Notes under the pieces: generated by a model
The model's database searches: none
Told to the model about the DNA's origin: nothing
Seen by the model: only the letters and a program-made list of their open reading frames with translations
Program-made: the position numbers and the translations under genes
Part shown: one piece after another, positions 62,501 through 64,000 of the stretch
How positions within the stretch are numbered: the first letter of the stretch is position 1
How the letters are laid out: every line of letters starts with the position of its first letter
Source of the DNA: Zeus faber
Taxonomy: Eukaryota > Chordata > Actinopteri > Zeiformes > Zeidae
Assembly: GCA_960531495.1 (NCBI GenBank)
Contig: OY482850.1
Span: forward strand, 1,335,343-1,399,342
Direction: 5' to 3'
DNA length: 64,000 nucleotides

Positions 62501-63880
62501 GTTAACTTCGATCCGTTTGATGGTTCTCCAGAATCGTATGGTAGTAAACATAATGAGTGCGGCTCAAGGATGCTCAAGGATTCTCTAGCACCAGCCCATG
62601 GGCTGGTGCTTGTGCTGGTTTTCAGTTGGTTCAACTTGCGAACCTTCATAGAACCGGTTTGCTTTTCCACGGGAAAAACGGATCCGAGAGCCATGTCATT
62701 ACGTCACTGTCTAGGTCTTTTCATCAGGATGGGGGACAATAATTGGGGGTCCAGCCTGAAAATTCTCTGAATTTTGAAGCCTAAAACTATCTGGAACACC
62801 AACTTACATACAACTTACATAACACACGAACACGGTTGACGTCTTGTTTGAACCGCGAATGCATTGGACGCCGAAATATGTCCAACCCGGCTAAAACTAT
62901 CTGGAAGACATACTTCAGCATAACCTACAAACACAGTTGAGGTGTCGTTTAAACCACTATTTGACAAGGATCTTGTGGTTTAAATTTCAGCCAAACAGAT
63001 CCACATACAGAGCAGATATTATTGAAAAACCGAACTTTGACCCAAAATATTTAGTTGGTCTTGGTTGATTCACACGTCACAATGAGATTTAAAGTTAGAC
63101 GCTTTATGATGTCATCATATTATTTACTATAAATGTACAATTTCCAGTTGGACCGCATCCACTGTACAGAGTGAACTCTCTGTAGTGGTTCGACATCACC
63201 AAACTATCGATTTATGTTTGTATTTATATAGATTCTTATTTGGTAGATGTCAGTCGATCTGTTCGATTGACATTTTAAATCCGTGGTCCACATTACTTTT
63301 TTTTTTAATGAAAAAGGTAATACAAAGTAATCCTTAAAAATGTGTCCACTCAAACACGGAAATGTGTGACTGATGTGTTCAAGATCCAGGGAGGCATCGG
63401 AAAAATAAAAGCCATGCAATTGTAATTACCCATAGAAATACCACAAGGTTTTTAATATTTCATGGAAATGGCAACTTACTGAAAATGTAATTACTCAACT
63501 CAACTTTACAAAAATATTATGTTAAACTCAACAAATAAATTCAACAAATTCATGCCCGACACGGCACCAAACGGCCACCAGTCACTGGGGGTGCAGCTCT
63601 ATTTCCACAGACAACATGGGCTCCACGGACTGCTAGACTTCGTGTCAGTGGGCTCACAGCTTGTGAGTTCCAATAATTCAAAGAAAAAGTGTGCTCCAGC
63701 TCAATAAAATAGAATTTATTTTACAATATTTCCACTTGATTTGTCCACTTGTGAGCTACACCAACCAGATTTTACGTCCATGAATTCCATACTGCAGAAG
63801 CAGTAAATAAAATCGCAGTCACAATGTTTTGCTTGCAAGCAGGCTTTCTTGTCCCCGCCCCCAGCCCCCCGAGGTAAGCA
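62500..63880. other. Right-hand stretch, nothing coding recognised
   Basis: A repeated pair of segments (62785-62835 and 62885-62950, both with aaaactatctggaa and an acacgtt/acagttga end) suggests a degraded local duplication. gaaccggtttgc-type words at 62650 recur near 63940, hinting at another interspersed element running off the right edge. No lrp5 exon was found. Confidence 0.4.
62587..62610. repeat. Perfect 24-bp palindrome
   Basis: agcaccagccca is followed directly by its reverse complement, with no loop. Confidence 0.85.
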
Positions 63881-64000
63881 GTTGTTGGTTCTAATCCAGC
63901 TTCAAAGTGGTGCCGGTTTTTTTGCTCTTTAAAACGCGAAGAACCGGTTCCAGATTAGGCACTGGCTCCGAACCGGCCCTCAAAATGCCTTGGTGGAAAA

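Overview
The window is a piece of a ray-finned (teleost) fish chromosome. The evidence is one large vertebrate gene in many exons, very abundant CA/GT microsatellites, and a mixed population of transposon families typical of teleosts: L2-clade, L1-like and CR1/Rex1-like LINEs, tRNA-derived SINEs, Tc1, Tigger and hAT DNA transposons, LTR elements and an old class I endogenous retrovirus. The species cannot be named from the sequence.

The only host gene recognised is lrp5, the Wnt co-receptor low-density lipoprotein receptor-related protein 5. It lies on the minus strand and enters from the right. Thirteen exons between 44256 and 233 encode, in order, the second half of YWTD beta-propeller 1, EGF-like domain 1, all of propeller 2, EGF-like domain 2 and the first half of propeller 3. 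Every exon has AG/GT borders and compatible phases, giving 2033 coding bases without a stop. The signal peptide and the start of propeller 1 (human exons 1-2) were not found in the 19.7 kb to the right. Propeller 4, the LDLa repeats, the membrane segment and the PPPSP tail must lie to the left.

Exon lengths match my memory of human LRP5 (198, 197, 132, 397, 172, 217, 290, 227, 185) almost perfectly, with two kinds of deviation. Exons 3, 6 and 9 are cut by extra introns into 69+129, 89+219+89 and 154+136, and each set sums exactly to the human exon. Exon 10 is 18 bases longer because six codons are tandemly duplicated in frame.

The rest is intronic and repeat-rich. 1-3.5 kb: L1-like and hAT relics and a GC-rich repeat. 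4.3-7.8 kb: a nearly complete LINE. 8.5-9.8 kb: a large inverted repeat with a GT tract and poly-G, then a 44-base minisatellite. 12-25 kb: GC-rich repeat, L2 LINE relic, SINE, Tc1 relic, solo LTR and microsatellites. 27.3 kb: an LTR fragment. 31-36.6 kb: a broken LINE invaded by two miniature LTR elements in opposite orientations and a further insertion. 38.3 kb: a hAT-like miniature element. 45-50 kb: a degraded LINE, then a Tc1 element carrying a LINE fragment and a SINE. 50.1-51 kb: a Tigger miniature element. 52.8-54.9 kb: an L2 LINE whose 3' tail is shared by the SINEs. 55.7-56.9 kb: a hAT-like element. 57.9-62.5 kb: a broken endogenous retrovirus.

I found no new multi-gene system. The most unusual signals are the remodelled lrp5 exon structure and coding duplication, the small LTR family with a covarying hairpin, and the SINE/LINE pair sharing a tail.
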